A stretch of DNA of 52,165 bases from Marinoscillum sp964351885 (lineage in GTDB: Bacteria; Bacteroidota; Bacteroidia; Cytophagales; Cyclobacteriaceae): assembly GCA_964351885.1 (NCBI GenBank), contig CAYGPP010000010.1, forward strand, positions 1 to 52,165, in the 5' to 3' direction. The notes below the pieces were generated by a model. The model was given only the letters and a program-made list of their open reading frames with translations. It was not told the DNA's origin and made no database searches. Both the position numbers and the translations under genes were made by a program. Shown here one piece after another: positions 41,265 through 49,128 of this stretch. The stretch's first letter is position 1. Each line of letters begins with the position of its first letter.

Positions 41265-41816
41265 TTATTTAGCTGCTGTTTTACCAGCTTTACGTCTAAC
41301 TTGTTCTCCTATAAATCGTATACCCTTGCCCTTATAAGGCTCTACTTTTCTTAGAGATCTAATTTTTGCAGCAACTTGTCCCACAAGCTGCTTATCAATA
41401 CCTTCGACTGTCACCTTAGGATTTTGGCCCTTAGATGTTTCAGCGACAACTGTAATCTCAGTAGGAACCGATAAAAAAATGTTGTGTGAGTAACCTAGAT
41501 TTAATTCAAGAACGTTACCCTGTACAGATGCCTTGTAACCAACACCCACAAGTTCCATCTCCTTCTTATAACCATCAGCAACACCGACTACCATGTTATT
41601 AATCAAAGAGCGATAAAGCCCATGCATCGCTTTGTGACGTTTTTGCTCAGTTGGTCTTTCTACTGTTAAAGTACCTTCTTCAACCTTGACAGTCATGTCT
41701 GGATGAATATTTTGCATTAACTCTCCTTTAGGACCCTTAACCGTTACCATTTCATGGTCAATGTTAATAGTGATTCCCGTGGGTATTGAAATTGGTGACT
41801 TACCTATCCTTGACAT
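41265..41816 (-). CDS. rplF: 50S ribosomal protein L6
   Basis: 183 residues, two similar alpha/beta domains: SRIGKSPISIPTGITINID in the first and VEPYKGKGIRFIGEQVRRK in the second, the uL6 signature at the 23S sarcin-ricin loop. It lies 13 nt downstream of rpsH. Confidence 0.97.
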   Translation of the reverse strand: MSRIGKSPISIPTGITINIDHEMVTVKGPKGELMQNIHPDMTVKVEEGTLTVERPTEQKRHKAMHGLYRSLINNMVVGVADGYKKEMELVGVGYKASVQGNVLELNLGYSHNIFLSVPTEITVVAETSKGQNPKVTVEGIDKQLVGQVAAKIRSLRKVEPYKGKGIRFIGEQVRRKAGKTAAK

Positions 41817-41829
41817 ATCCTATTAATAA

Positions 41830-42228
41830 TTAATAAACGTAACAAAGAACTTCACCCCCAACTTTTTCTTTCTTCGCCTCCTTATCCGTAATAACACCCT
41901 TTGACGTAGACAAAATAGCAATTCCAAGCCCATTGAGGACTCTTGGAAGATTATCAGAACCTGCATACTTTCGTAAACCAGGCTTGCTAATTCTTTCAAG
42001 ACTAGTTATCGCCGATTGTTTAGTCTGGGTATTGTATTTCAAGGCTATCTTAATAATTCCTTGCTTATCATCGTTTTCGAACTTAAAGTTCTGAATGAAT
42101 CCTTTTTCATGCAATACCTTAGTGACTTCTTTCTTCAAGTTAGAAGCAGGGATCTCCAAAATACGATGATTAGCCTTTATCGCATTCCTGACCCTTGTCA
42201 AGTAATCTGCTATTGGATCTGTTACCAT
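41830..42228 (-). CDS. rpsH: 30S ribosomal protein S8
   Basis: 132 residues: DPIADYLTRVRNAIKANHRI, SKPGLRKYAGSDNLPRVLNG and LSTSKGVITDKEAKKEKVGG followed by EVLCYVY. In other bacteria uS8 binds 16S helix 21 and represses the spc operon. The gene is preceded by an 83-nt gap, the largest inside this otherwise packed operon. Confidence 0.97.
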   Translation of the reverse strand: MVTDPIADYLTRVRNAIKANHRILEIPASNLKKEVTKVLHEKGFIQNFKFENDDKQGIIKIALKYNTQTKQSAITSLERISKPGLRKYAGSDNLPRVLNGLGIAILSTSKGVITDKEAKKEKVGGEVLCYVY

Positions 42229-42245
42229 TGTCTTATCTAATTAAA

Positions 42246-42270
42246 TACCCCAAAACGGGGTGCAAAATTA
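42246..42270 (-). promoter_or_regulatory. Promoter-like element and hairpin upstream of rpsH
   Basis: On the minus strand TAATTTTG (42263-42270) is an exact -7 match, but no TTTG lies at the right distance upstream. It is followed by ACCCC-GTTTT-GGGGT (42247-42261), a 5-bp GC-rich hairpin with no T-run, in the 83-nt gap between rpsN and rpsH. It may be an internal promoter or an RNA control element for S8. Confidence 0.4.
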
Positions 42271-42311
42271 ATGAATATTTTTAATTAAATCTGCTTTCCT
42301 TAAAATAAAGA

Positions 42312-42581
42312 TTACCAACTCGATTTAGTGACTCCCGGTATCTTTCCATCGTTAGCCATTTGTCTGAAAGTAACCCTAGAAATACCAAACTTTCTCATAT
42401 AACCTTTTGGTCTACCTGTAAGCTTACATCTGTTATGTAATCTCACTTTCGAAGAATTACGTGGAAGTTTATCAAGAGCCTCATAGTCACCTGCAGCCTT
42501 CAAAGCAGCGCGCTTTTCAGCATATCTTGCGACAATTTTCTCTCTCTTTCGTTCTCTTGCTTTAATTGATTCCCTAGCCAT
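42312..42581 (-). CDS. rpsN: 30S ribosomal protein S14 (zinc-free form)
   Basis: 89 residues, the long type: ARESIKARERKREKIVARYA and RLHNRCKLTGRPKGYMRKFG then VTFRQMANDGKIPGVTKSSW. There is a single cysteine and no CxxC pairs, so it is the zinc-free form. It lies in the 30S head. Followed by the long gap before rpsH. Confidence 0.97.
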   Translation of the reverse strand: MARESIKARERKREKIVARYAEKRAALKAAGDYEALDKLPRNSSKVRLHNRCKLTGRPKGYMRKFGISRVTFRQMANDGKIPGVTKSSW

Positions 42582-42585
42582 AATC

Positions 42586-43140
42586 TTATTTTTTTCCAGC
42601 CATAAATGGCATGCCGAATGCTTTCAATAGTGCCAAACTTTCCTCGTCAGTCTCAGCAGTGGTTACAAATGTGATATCCATACCAGTGATACGATTGATT
42701 TTATCAATACTAATCTCTGGGAATATAATTTGTTCTTCTATGCCTAGGCTATAGTTTCCCTTACCATCAAAACCTTTTTGCTTAATCCCACGAAAATCTC
42801 GGACACGTGGTAGCGCAACAGTCATCAACCTATCAAGAAATTCGTACATCTTATTGCCACGCAACGTAACTCTCGCTCCAATTGGCATTCCCTCTCTTAA
42901 CTTAAAATTAGAGATTGAAATTTTAGCCACAGTAGCTACTGCTTTCTGTCCAGTAATTGTTGACAATTCATCAACTCCAACATCGACCAATTTCTTGTCA
43001 GCTACAGCTGCCCCTATACCCTTATTGACAGATATCTTAACAAGTCTTGGTACCTGCATCACAGACTTGTACTGAAACTTCTCTTTTAGTGCAGGAGCTA
43101 TCTCTTGGAGATATTTTTCTTTTAATCTAGGTTTATCCAT
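42586..43140 (-). CDS. rplE: 50S ribosomal protein L5
   Basis: The ATG at 43140 gives 184 residues, the usual size; the open frame reaches to 43194 but that part overlaps rplX and has no L5 similarity. Marks: KPRLKEKYLQEIAPALKEKF, PRLVKISVNKGIGA, LREGMPIGARVTLRGNKMYE and FPEISIDKINRITGMDITFV. It binds 5S rRNA. Overlaps rplX by 8 nt. Confidence 0.96.
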   Translation of the reverse strand: MDKPRLKEKYLQEIAPALKEKFQYKSVMQVPRLVKISVNKGIGAAVADKKLVDVGVDELSTITGQKAVATVAKISISNFKLREGMPIGARVTLRGNKMYEFLDRLMTVALPRVRDFRGIKQKGFDGKGNYSLGIEEQIIFPEISIDKINRITGMDITFVTTAETDEESLALLKAFGMPFMAGKK

Positions 43141-43474
43141 TAGTGATAAAGTCTCCGGTTTTTTTGGAATATCTCTGTAATTTGCCGCTTTCATTAAGCT
43201 TTCTTCCTATTCTTGTTGAATCACCAGTTGCTGGATCAACCAACATCAAATTACTCATGTGAATAGCTGCTTCAGTTTGTGCACGCCCCCCCTCAGGAGA
43301 AGTAGCTGACGGCTTAGTGTGTTTCGTGACCATGTTCACGCCTTCCACTATTGCTCTGTATTTGTCCTTGATTACTTCAAGAACTTTTCCAGATTTACCC
43401 TTGTCGTTTCCAGCCAACACTATTACAGTGTCGCCTTTCTTAATATGAAACTTATTTGATTTATGATTACTCAT
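43133..43474 (-). CDS. rplX: 50S ribosomal protein L24
   Basis: 113 residues: HIKKGDTVIVLAGNDKGKSG (KOW motif) and VNMVTKHTKPSATSPEGG followed by the C-terminal KLNESGKLQRYSKKTGDF. An early 50S assembly protein. Overlaps rplE by 8 nt at its end. Confidence 0.97.
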   Translation of the reverse strand: MSNHKSNKFHIKKGDTVIVLAGNDKGKSGKVLEVIKDKYRAIVEGVNMVTKHTKPSATSPEGGRAQTEAAIHMSNLMLVDPATGDSTRIGRKLNESGKLQRYSKKTGDFITNG

Positions 43475-43476
43475 TA

Positions 43477-43845
43477 CTAAAGTACTTCAGGTGCTAATGA
43501 CACAATTCTCATATACTGACGCTCTCTCAATTCTCTTGCAACAGGTCCAAATATACGTGTTCCTCGAGGCTCATTATTAGCTGTGAGCAATACGGCAGCA
43601 TTATCCTCAAATCTTATGTAAGATCCGTCTTTTCTTCTTACCTCTTTTTTTGTTCGAACGATTACAGCTTTTGACACTGTCCCTTTCTTGAGGCTACTAG
43701 ATGAAATGGAAGATTTCACAGTTACTACAATAGTATCTCCTACAGAAGCATAACGCTTCTTAGTACCTCCTAGGACTCGAATACAAAGTACTTCCTTTGC
43801 TCCACTATTGTCCGCTACATTCAGCCTTGATTCTTGTTGTATCAT
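43477..43845 (-). CDS. rplN: 50S ribosomal protein L14
   Basis: 122 residues: MIQQESRLNVADNSGAKEVL, CIRVLGGTKKRYASVGD, RKDGSYIRFEDNAAVL and RGTRIFGPVARELRERQYMR. A five-strand barrel at the 30S interface. Normal length. Confidence 0.98.
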   Translation of the reverse strand: MIQQESRLNVADNSGAKEVLCIRVLGGTKKRYASVGDTIVVTVKSSISSSSLKKGTVSKAVIVRTKKEVRRKDGSYIRFEDNAAVLLTANNEPRGTRIFGPVARELRERQYMRIVSLAPEVL

Positions 43846-43846
43846 C

Positions 43847-44101
43847 TTACTTCGCTCGTTCGAGTATTTCTACTAGTCTCCATCTTTTATTCTTACTCAG
43901 CGGACGAGTTTCCATGATCTTTACAGTATCTCCGATATTGCAATCATCATTCTCATCATGAGCAGTAAATTTTGTCGTCTTACGGATAAACTTACCATAC
44001 ATCGCATGTTTCACCTTTCGGTTTACAGCAATGGTAATGGTCTTTTGCATTTTATTGCTGACCACTTGTCCGATACGCTCTTTTCGCAAATTTCTTTCCA
44101 T
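43847..44101 (-). CDS. rpsQ: 30S ribosomal protein S17
   Basis: 84 residues with RKERIGQVVSNKMQKTITIA, GKFIRKTTKFTAHDENDDCN and METRPLSKNKRWRLVEILER. An OB-fold protein binding 16S helix 11. It abuts rplN. Confidence 0.97.
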   Translation of the reverse strand: MERNLRKERIGQVVSNKMQKTITIAVNRKVKHAMYGKFIRKTTKFTAHDENDDCNIGDTVKIMETRPLSKNKRWRLVEILERAK

Positions 44102-44108
44102 CGATGCG

Positions 44109-44303
44109 TTAGTTACTTAATTCTTTTGCTCTTATTTCAGTCTGAATCCTAGCTACAAGCTTTCTGCTCTCTCTAATCTTCATTGGATTCTCAATAGGAG
44201 TGATACTATGGGCGAATTTGAGTTTGCCGTAATTATCCTTCTCAGCAATCAGCTTGTTTTTTAACTCCTCCAAGCTTAAGCCTCTAATTTCTGAATTTTT
44301 CAT
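44109..44303 (-). CDS. rpmC: 50S ribosomal protein L29
   Basis: 64 residues, an antiparallel helix pair: EIRGLSLEELKNKLIAEKDN then YGKLKFAHSITPIENPMKIR and ESRKLVARIQTEIRAKEL. Near the exit tunnel. Overlaps rplP by 4 nt. Confidence 0.97.
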   Translation of the reverse strand: MKNSEIRGLSLEELKNKLIAEKDNYGKLKFAHSITPIENPMKIRESRKLVARIQTEIRAKELSN

Positions 44304-44722
44304 TCTCCTGTATAATCTCTTCGTACTACAAATTTCGTTTGCATTGGTAGTTTTTGTTCTGCCAATCTCAAAGCCTCTCTAGCCGCCATACGACTGACAC
44401 CTGAAACCTCGAAAATAATGGTTCCCGGCTTTACAACAGCAACCCAATATTCCGGCGCTCCTTTACCCTTACCCATACGTACTTCTGCAGGTTTCTTAGT
44501 GATAGGTTTGTCCGGAAATATTCTGATCCACACCTGGCCTTCTCTCTTCATCGCTCGTGTTACCGCGATACGTGAAGCTTCAATTTGCCTAGAAGTAATC
44601 CATCCTGGCTCCATTGATTTGATGCCGAAATTTCCGAAAGCTAAACGATGACCTCTTTGAGCCATTCCTTTAACTCTACCCTTCTGCTTTTTTCTAAACT
44701 TGGTTCTCTTTGGCTGTAACAT
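44300..44722 (-). CDS. rplP: 50S ribosomal protein L16
   Basis: 140 residues: MLQPKRTKFRKKQKGRVKGM, GWITSRQIEASRIAVTRAMK, RMGKGKGAPEYWVAVVKPGT and KFVVRRDYTGE. It organises the A-site region of the 50S. Overlaps rpmC by 4 nt. Confidence 0.97.
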   Translation of the reverse strand: MLQPKRTKFRKKQKGRVKGMAQRGHRLAFGNFGIKSMEPGWITSRQIEASRIAVTRAMKREGQVWIRIFPDKPITKKPAEVRMGKGKGAPEYWVAVVKPGTIIFEVSGVSRMAAREALRLAEQKLPMQTKFVVRRDYTGE

Positions 44723-44743
44723 TTCTACTTAGCGATTATGAAC

Positions 44744-45493
44744 TTAATTACGATCACGTCTCCTTTTAGGAGCTTCTCCAGCACCTCTTCTTCTTCTCGG
44801 ACCGTCTTGACCAGGACCATTACTATTTCCACCTCCTGATTGGCCTACGTTTGGCGACAAGTCTCTCTTACCGAAAACTTCCCCTTTGAATATCCAAACC
44901 TTAATTCCGATTTTACCATATACCGTATTTGCCTCAGATAATGCGTAATCTACATCCGCTCGCAAGGTATGCAACGGAATTCTCCCTTCCTTATACTGCT
45001 CAGATCTAGCCATCTCAGCACCTCCTAAACGCCCCGAAACCTTTACTTTAATACCCTGAGCACCAACTCTCATTGCGGAAGCAATTGCTTGCTTCATAGC
45101 TCTTCTAAATGAAATTCTAGCTTGTAACTGTTGAGCTATTGACTCACCAACAAGCTTCGAATCGAGCTCGGGTCTCTTAATTTCAAAAATATTAATCTGA
45201 AGATCTTTCCCAGTAAGCTTCTTTAATTCTTCTTTGATTTTATCAACCTCAGAGCCACCTTTTCCAATAACTACACCTGGTCTAGCAGTATGTACGGTCA
45301 GGGTAATTCTCTTGAGAGTTCTCTCAATAATCACTTTTGATATTCCTCCCTTCGGGATGCGAACAGCGATGTACTCTCTTATTTTCTGGTCTTCTACGAT
45401 CTTTTCTGCAAAATCTTTTCCACCAAACCAAGCCGAGTCCCATCCTTTTACTACTCCTAATCTGAAACCAATTGGATTTACCTTCTGTCCCAT
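44744..45493 (-). CDS. rpsC: 30S ribosomal protein S3
   Basis: 249 residues. KH domain with VIIERTLKRITLTVHTARPG and VIGKGGSEVDKIKEELKKLT, then the C-terminal S3 domain (RAMKQAIASAMRVGAQGIKV, DVDYALSEANTVYGKIGIKV). The last 40 residues form a Gly, Arg and Asn rich tail (SGGGNSNGPGQDGPRRRRGA), longer than in E. coli. Forms the mRNA entry site. Confidence 0.97.
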   Translation of the reverse strand: MGQKVNPIGFRLGVVKGWDSAWFGGKDFAEKIVEDQKIREYIAVRIPKGGISKVIIERTLKRITLTVHTARPGVVIGKGGSEVDKIKEELKKLTGKDLQINIFEIKRPELDSKLVGESIAQQLQARISFRRAMKQAIASAMRVGAQGIKVKVSGRLGGAEMARSEQYKEGRIPLHTLRADVDYALSEANTVYGKIGIKVWIFKGEVFGKRDLSPNVGQSGGGNSNGPGQDGPRRRRGAGEAPKRRRDRN

Positions 45494-45970
45494 TTATTTA
45501 GCTGCTTTATCTTCGGATTGACTAATATTTTCATTCAAATCACCAACTACAATTGTTAAATGATTTGATCTTTTTCTGATTCTATGAGCTCTTCCCTGTG
45601 GAGCCGGTCTCAATCTCTTGAGAATTCTTCCACCGTCAACAAAGATCTCTTTTACAACCAACTCGGCATCTTCAATGTTGACATCAGCATTACTTGCTTG
45701 CCAGTCAGCTATGGCTGTCATCAAGAGCTTCTCCATTGTTTTTGACGCATGCTTGTTATCGAATTTCAATAAATTCAAGGCGACATTCACTTGTACCCCT
45801 CTAATCATATCAGCCACCAATCGCATTTTTCGAGGAGCAGTTGGTATGTTACGAAGTGACGATTTAACAGCACCTAACCTACCAGCATTCTCTTCCTTAT
45901 GCTTTTTTATTGCCTCCTTCTGAAGACGCACCTTGACGGATTTTTTGAGTTTTCTTTCTGCAGTTTCCAT
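45494..45970 (-). CDS. rplV: 50S ribosomal protein L22 with N-terminal extension
   Basis: 158 residues. The uL22 core starts near residue 35 (AVKSSLRNIPTAPRKMRLVA) and includes the tunnel loop GRILKRLRPAPQGRAHRIRK. The first 35 residues are an extra lysine and arginine rich segment (ERKLKKSVKVRLQKEAIKK). Core proteins are about 110 residues; Bacteroidota often carry an extension. Confidence 0.96.
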   Translation of the reverse strand: METAERKLKKSVKVRLQKEAIKKHKEENAGRLGAVKSSLRNIPTAPRKMRLVADMIRGVQVNVALNLLKFDNKHASKTMEKLLMTAIADWQASNADVNIEDAELVVKEIFVDGGRILKRLRPAPQGRAHRIRKRSNHLTIVVGDLNENISQSEDKAAK

Positions 45971-45975
45971 CTTAC

Positions 45976-46254
45976 TTATCTTCTACCTTTATCCTTTTTA
46001 GCAATGTGACCTCTAAAGTTTCTCGTAGGAGAAAATTCCCCTAGCTTATGGCCTACCATATTTTCAGTTACAAAAACAGGGATAAATTTATTGCCATTGT
46101 GTACAGCAAATGTCTGTCCCACAAAATCTGGAGAGATCATAGATCTCCTCGACCATGTCTTAATCACTGATTTTTTACCCGACTCACTCAACGCCTCGAC
46201 TTTTTTCTCTAGTCGGAAATCAATATAAGGCCCTTTTTTTAGCGATCTTGCCAT
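45976..46254 (-). CDS. rpsS: 30S ribosomal protein S19
   Basis: 92 residues: RSLKKGPYIDFRLEKKVEAL, IKTWSRRSMISPDFVGQTFA and HNGNKFIPVFVTENMVGHKL with GEFSPTRNFRGH. Contacts tRNA in the A-site region. Start overlaps the rplB stop by one base. Confidence 0.98.
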   Translation of the reverse strand: MARSLKKGPYIDFRLEKKVEALSESGKKSVIKTWSRRSMISPDFVGQTFAVHNGNKFIPVFVTENMVGHKLGEFSPTRNFRGHIAKKDKGRR

Positions 46255-47081
46255 TATTTTCTTCTATTTATGATCAGCTTATCAGAATATTTATTCGGCT
46301 TTCTGGTCTTCTGACCTTTAGCATACAAACCGTTTCTCGATCGTGGGTGACCTCCTGAAGATTTACCTTCACCACCACCCATTGGGTGATCAACTGGATT
46401 CATTACAACACCTCTTACTCTTGGTCTTCTCCCCATCCATCTGTTCCGACCTGCTTTACCAAGTCTCACATTCATGTGATCGTTATTCGAAACAACACCT
46501 ACTGTTGCATAACATGTATTCAACACCATTCTCATCTCTCCAGATGGCAACTTCAATGTCGAATATTTACCCTCACGAGCAACTAACTGAGCATAAGTCC
46601 CCGCACTTCTGGTCATAGCTCCACCTTTTCCCGGCTTCAACTCCACATTATGGATAATTGTACCCAAAGGAATTCCAGCCAATGGCATAGCATTACCGAC
46701 CTCAGGAGCTACATCAGGCCCTGAAATAATCTCTGTCCCAACCTCTAAACCTACCGGAGCAAGAATATATCGTTTTTCTCCATCCGCATAAAACAGCAAA
46801 GCTATCCTCGCAGTTCTTCCTGGATCATACTCAATAGCATTGACTGTCGCAGGAACACCCACTTTATCCCTTTTAAAATCTATTATTCGAATCTTCTGCT
46901 TGTGACCACCCCCAACATTCCGTATAGTCATACGACCTTGGTTGTTACGTCCTCCTTTTCTACCCTTACTTTTAGGGGCAAGCAAAGATTTCTCCGGAGT
47001 AGTCTTGGTAATCTTATCGAAAACCGGAGCTACTCTAAATCTCTGTCCTGGGGTTACGGGTCTAAGTTTCTTAACAGCCAT
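46254..47081 (-). CDS. rplB: 50S ribosomal protein L2
   Basis: 275 residues. KLRPVTPGQRFRVAPVFDKI, GRNNQGRMTIRNVGGGHKQK, GKGGAMTRSAGTYAQLVARE and the active-site-near MNPVDHPMGGGEGKSSGGHP with the essential histidine. The oldest core of the 50S subunit. Normal length. Confidence 0.98.
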   Translation of the reverse strand: MAVKKLRPVTPGQRFRVAPVFDKITKTTPEKSLLAPKSKGRKGGRNNQGRMTIRNVGGGHKQKIRIIDFKRDKVGVPATVNAIEYDPGRTARIALLFYADGEKRYILAPVGLEVGTEIISGPDVAPEVGNAMPLAGIPLGTIIHNVELKPGKGGAMTRSAGTYAQLVAREGKYSTLKLPSGEMRMVLNTCYATVGVVSNNDHMNVRLGKAGRNRWMGRRPRVRGVVMNPVDHPMGGGEGKSSGGHPRSRNGLYAKGQKTRKPNKYSDKLIINRRK

Positions 47082-47093
47082 TTATCTGTCTAT

Positions 47094-47381
47094 TTATATT
47101 CCGCTATAAAAATCAATGATATCTCCGTCTGCTACTTTTACGATCGCTCTCTTCTGAGAAGGTGTTTTACCACCAATGACACCCGATTTAGTATAACGTG
47201 ATTTTGTTTTTCCTGGGTGAACCATAGTGTTTACACTTTCTACAGTCACTCCGTAAATTTTTTCTACTTCCTTCTTAATCTGTACCTTATTGGCCTTTTT
47301 ATCAACCACAAAGCCATATTTACCATGCTCATTAAGAGCAGATGCCTTTTCCGTAACTAGAGGTTTTATTAGAATTGCCAT
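47094..47381 (-). CDS. rplW: 50S ribosomal protein L23
   Basis: 95 residues: MAILIKPLVTEKASALNEHG, YGFVVDKKANKVQIKKEVEK and VHPGKTKSRYTKSGVIGGKT. At the tunnel exit, it binds trigger factor and SRP. Normal length and place. Confidence 0.97.
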   Translation of the reverse strand: MAILIKPLVTEKASALNEHGKYGFVVDKKANKVQIKKEVEKIYGVTVESVNTMVHPGKTKSRYTKSGVIGGKTPSQKRAIVKVADGDIIDFYSGI

Positions 47382-47382
47382 T

Positions 47383-48009
47383 TTAGTTTAATCGATTTTG
47401 AATAATATCAACAGAACCCTCTAACAACACCACTTGATCAGCGTTAACCAAATCATAAGTACATAACTCATCTGCAGTGAATACTTTGATGTTTTTTAGG
47501 TTTCGTGAGGACAAAAACACATTATCATTAGCTTTATCTAACACCAAAACCGATTTGATATTAGTCAACTCAAGAACATCAAGAATACCCTTGAACTCCT
47601 GTGTCTTTGGTGAATCCATAGAGAAATCTTCTAGAATTCTAACCTGCTTATCCTTCGCCTTTGATGAAAGGACTGATTTCTTTGCTAGATGCTTAACCTT
47701 CTTATTTAACTTGAAGCTATAGTCACGTGGTTCTGGACCGAACATCGTTCCTCCACCTCTAAAAACTGGAGACTTGATACTACCCGCACGAGCAGTACCT
47801 GTACCTTTTTGCTTTTTAATTTTGCGCGTAGAACCAGATACTTCGTTTCTCGTCTTGACCTTAGCGGTTCCCTGTCTTTGGTTCGCTAAATACTGCTTAA
47901 CTTCGAGATAAACCGCATGCTCATTTGGCTCAATGCCAAATACCTCTTTACTCAGGTCAACTTTGCGGCCTGTATCTTCTCCTTTGATATTGAAAACTGA
48001 TAATTTCAT
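47383..48009 (-). CDS. rplD: 50S ribosomal protein L4
   Basis: 208 residues: NIKGEDTGRKVDLSKEVFGI, then the long tunnel loop VSGSTRKIKKQKGTGTARAG with GSIKSPVFRGGGTMFGPEPR, and a C-terminal Rossmann-like domain. In other bacteria L4 also represses its own operon. It lies 1 nt downstream of rplC. Confidence 0.97.
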   Translation of the reverse strand: MKLSVFNIKGEDTGRKVDLSKEVFGIEPNEHAVYLEVKQYLANQRQGTAKVKTRNEVSGSTRKIKKQKGTGTARAGSIKSPVFRGGGTMFGPEPRDYSFKLNKKVKHLAKKSVLSSKAKDKQVRILEDFSMDSPKTQEFKGILDVLELTNIKSVLVLDKANDNVFLSSRNLKNIKVFTADELCTYDLVNADQVVLLEGSVDIIQNRLN

Positions 48010-48010
48010 C

Positions 48011-48643
48011 TTATTTTTCTAATATTAAATAAGAATTCTTCGCACCAGGTACAGGGCCACTTACGAGTACAAGATTCTTCTCAGGATAAATTTTTACTAC
48101 TTTAAGGTTAATAACCTTTACGCGATCCCCACCAGTTCTACCTCCCATTTTCAATCCTTTAAAAACTCTGGACGGAAATGAACAAGCCCCGATAGAACCC
48201 GGTGCTCTCAATCTGTTATGCTGACCATGTGTAGATTGTCCCACTCCGCCAAAACCGTGACGCTTAACAACTCCCTGAAAACCTTTTCCCTTTGATGTAC
48301 CAACAACGTCAACAAAATCTTTCTCTTCAAAGATGTCTTGCAAATTAATTGTATTTCCTAGTGCAAGCTTCTCGTTATATTCTTCGCGAAAATCTCTAAA
48401 CTCCACAAGCTTACTTTTAGCAGTCGTTTTCGCTTTTGCGAAATGTCCCTTCAATGCCTTAGGAGTATTCTTTTCCTTGCGGTCACCATAAGCCAGTTGA
48501 ACCGCACGATATCCGTCAGTCTCTTTATCTTTTACTTGTGTCACGACACAAGGACCAGCTTCAATGAGTGTACAGGCAAGATTTTTACCATTCTCATTGT
48601 AGACACTTGTCATCCCGATTTTTCTCCCAATTATTCCAGGCAT
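48011..48643 (-). CDS. rplC: 50S ribosomal protein L3
   Basis: 210 residues: GIIGRKIGMTSVYNENGKNL, GTSKGKGFQGVVKRHGFGG, QSTHGQHNRLRAPGSIGACS and RTGGDRVKVINLKVVKIYPE. It reaches into the peptidyl transferase centre. It is the first gene of the S10-type operon here, with its own promoter upstream. Confidence 0.98.
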   Translation of the reverse strand: MPGIIGRKIGMTSVYNENGKNLACTLIEAGPCVVTQVKDKETDGYRAVQLAYGDRKEKNTPKALKGHFAKAKTTAKSKLVEFRDFREEYNEKLALGNTINLQDIFEEKDFVDVVGTSKGKGFQGVVKRHGFGGVGQSTHGQHNRLRAPGSIGACSFPSRVFKGLKMGGRTGGDRVKVINLKVVKIYPEKNLVLVSGPVPGAKNSYLILEK

Positions 48644-48700
48644 TTCGCTAATTATTTATTCTTTTCCCGTTTTCCGATAAACTCCCCGTAAAAAGGACTG

Positions 48701-48730
48701 CAAAGATAGCAATTCCTTAATCCGAACAAA
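48701..48730 (-). promoter_or_regulatory. Promoter of the rplC (S10/spc/alpha) operon
   Basis: On the minus strand TTTG (48727-48730), an 18-nt spacer, then TATCTTTG (48701-48708), an exact match to TAnnTTTG. The transcript would start near 48695, giving about 50 nt of leader for rplC. It lies just after the terminator of the upstream operon. Confidence 0.75.
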
Positions 48731-48753
48731 AGATTTGAATCAGTTTTTAAGAC

Positions 48754-48795
48754 AAAAAAAGGAACCAATAACAACATCGCTATTGGTTCCTTTTT
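48754..48795. terminator. Bidirectional intrinsic terminator between rpsJ and rplC
   Basis: GGAACCAATA (48761-48770) pairs with TATTGGTTCC (48781-48790) across ten bases; seven A lie on the left and five T on the right, so it can end transcription on either strand. It lies 18 nt beyond the rpsJ stop on the minus strand and closes the str operon. Confidence 0.9.
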
Positions 48796-48812
48796 CAGTC
48801 AGATATTATCTA

Positions 48813-49118
48813 TTACACTTTTATCTCAACATCAACTCCACTTGGTAATTCAAGTTTCATTAATGCATCAACCGTTTTAGCGCTATTAGAATAAATATCC
48901 ACTAATCTTTTATATGTACATAATTGAAATTGCTCTCTCGCTTTCTTATTAACATGAGGTGATTTCAAAACTGTAAATTTTTCCTTAACTGTTGGAAGCG
49001 GAATAGGACCACTTACTACTGCACCAGTAGTCTTAACAGCTCTTACAATTTTCTCAGCTGATTTGTCAACCAAGCTGTGATCATAAGACTTTAATTTGAT
49101 TCGAATTTTTTGGTTCAT
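48813..49118 (-). CDS. rpsJ: 30S ribosomal protein S10
   Basis: 101 residues: NQKIRIKLKSYDHSLVDKSA, GPIPLPTVKEKFTVLKSPHV and CTYKRLVDIYSNSAKTVDAL with MKLELPSGVDVEIKV. Part of the 30S head, and the NusE factor of antitermination complexes. Here it follows fusA and is cut off from rplC by a terminator. Confidence 0.98.
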   Translation of the reverse strand: MNQKIRIKLKSYDHSLVDKSAEKIVRAVKTTGAVVSGPIPLPTVKEKFTVLKSPHVNKKAREQFQLCTYKRLVDIYSNSAKTVDALMKLELPSGVDVEIKV

Positions 49119-49128
49119 GACTTTATTT

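Noticed and set aside
43141..43194. Upstream extension of rplE
   Set aside because: The extra 18 residues overlap rplX in another frame and L5 of other bacteria starts at MDKPRLKEKY-like sequence, so the ATG at 43140 is used.
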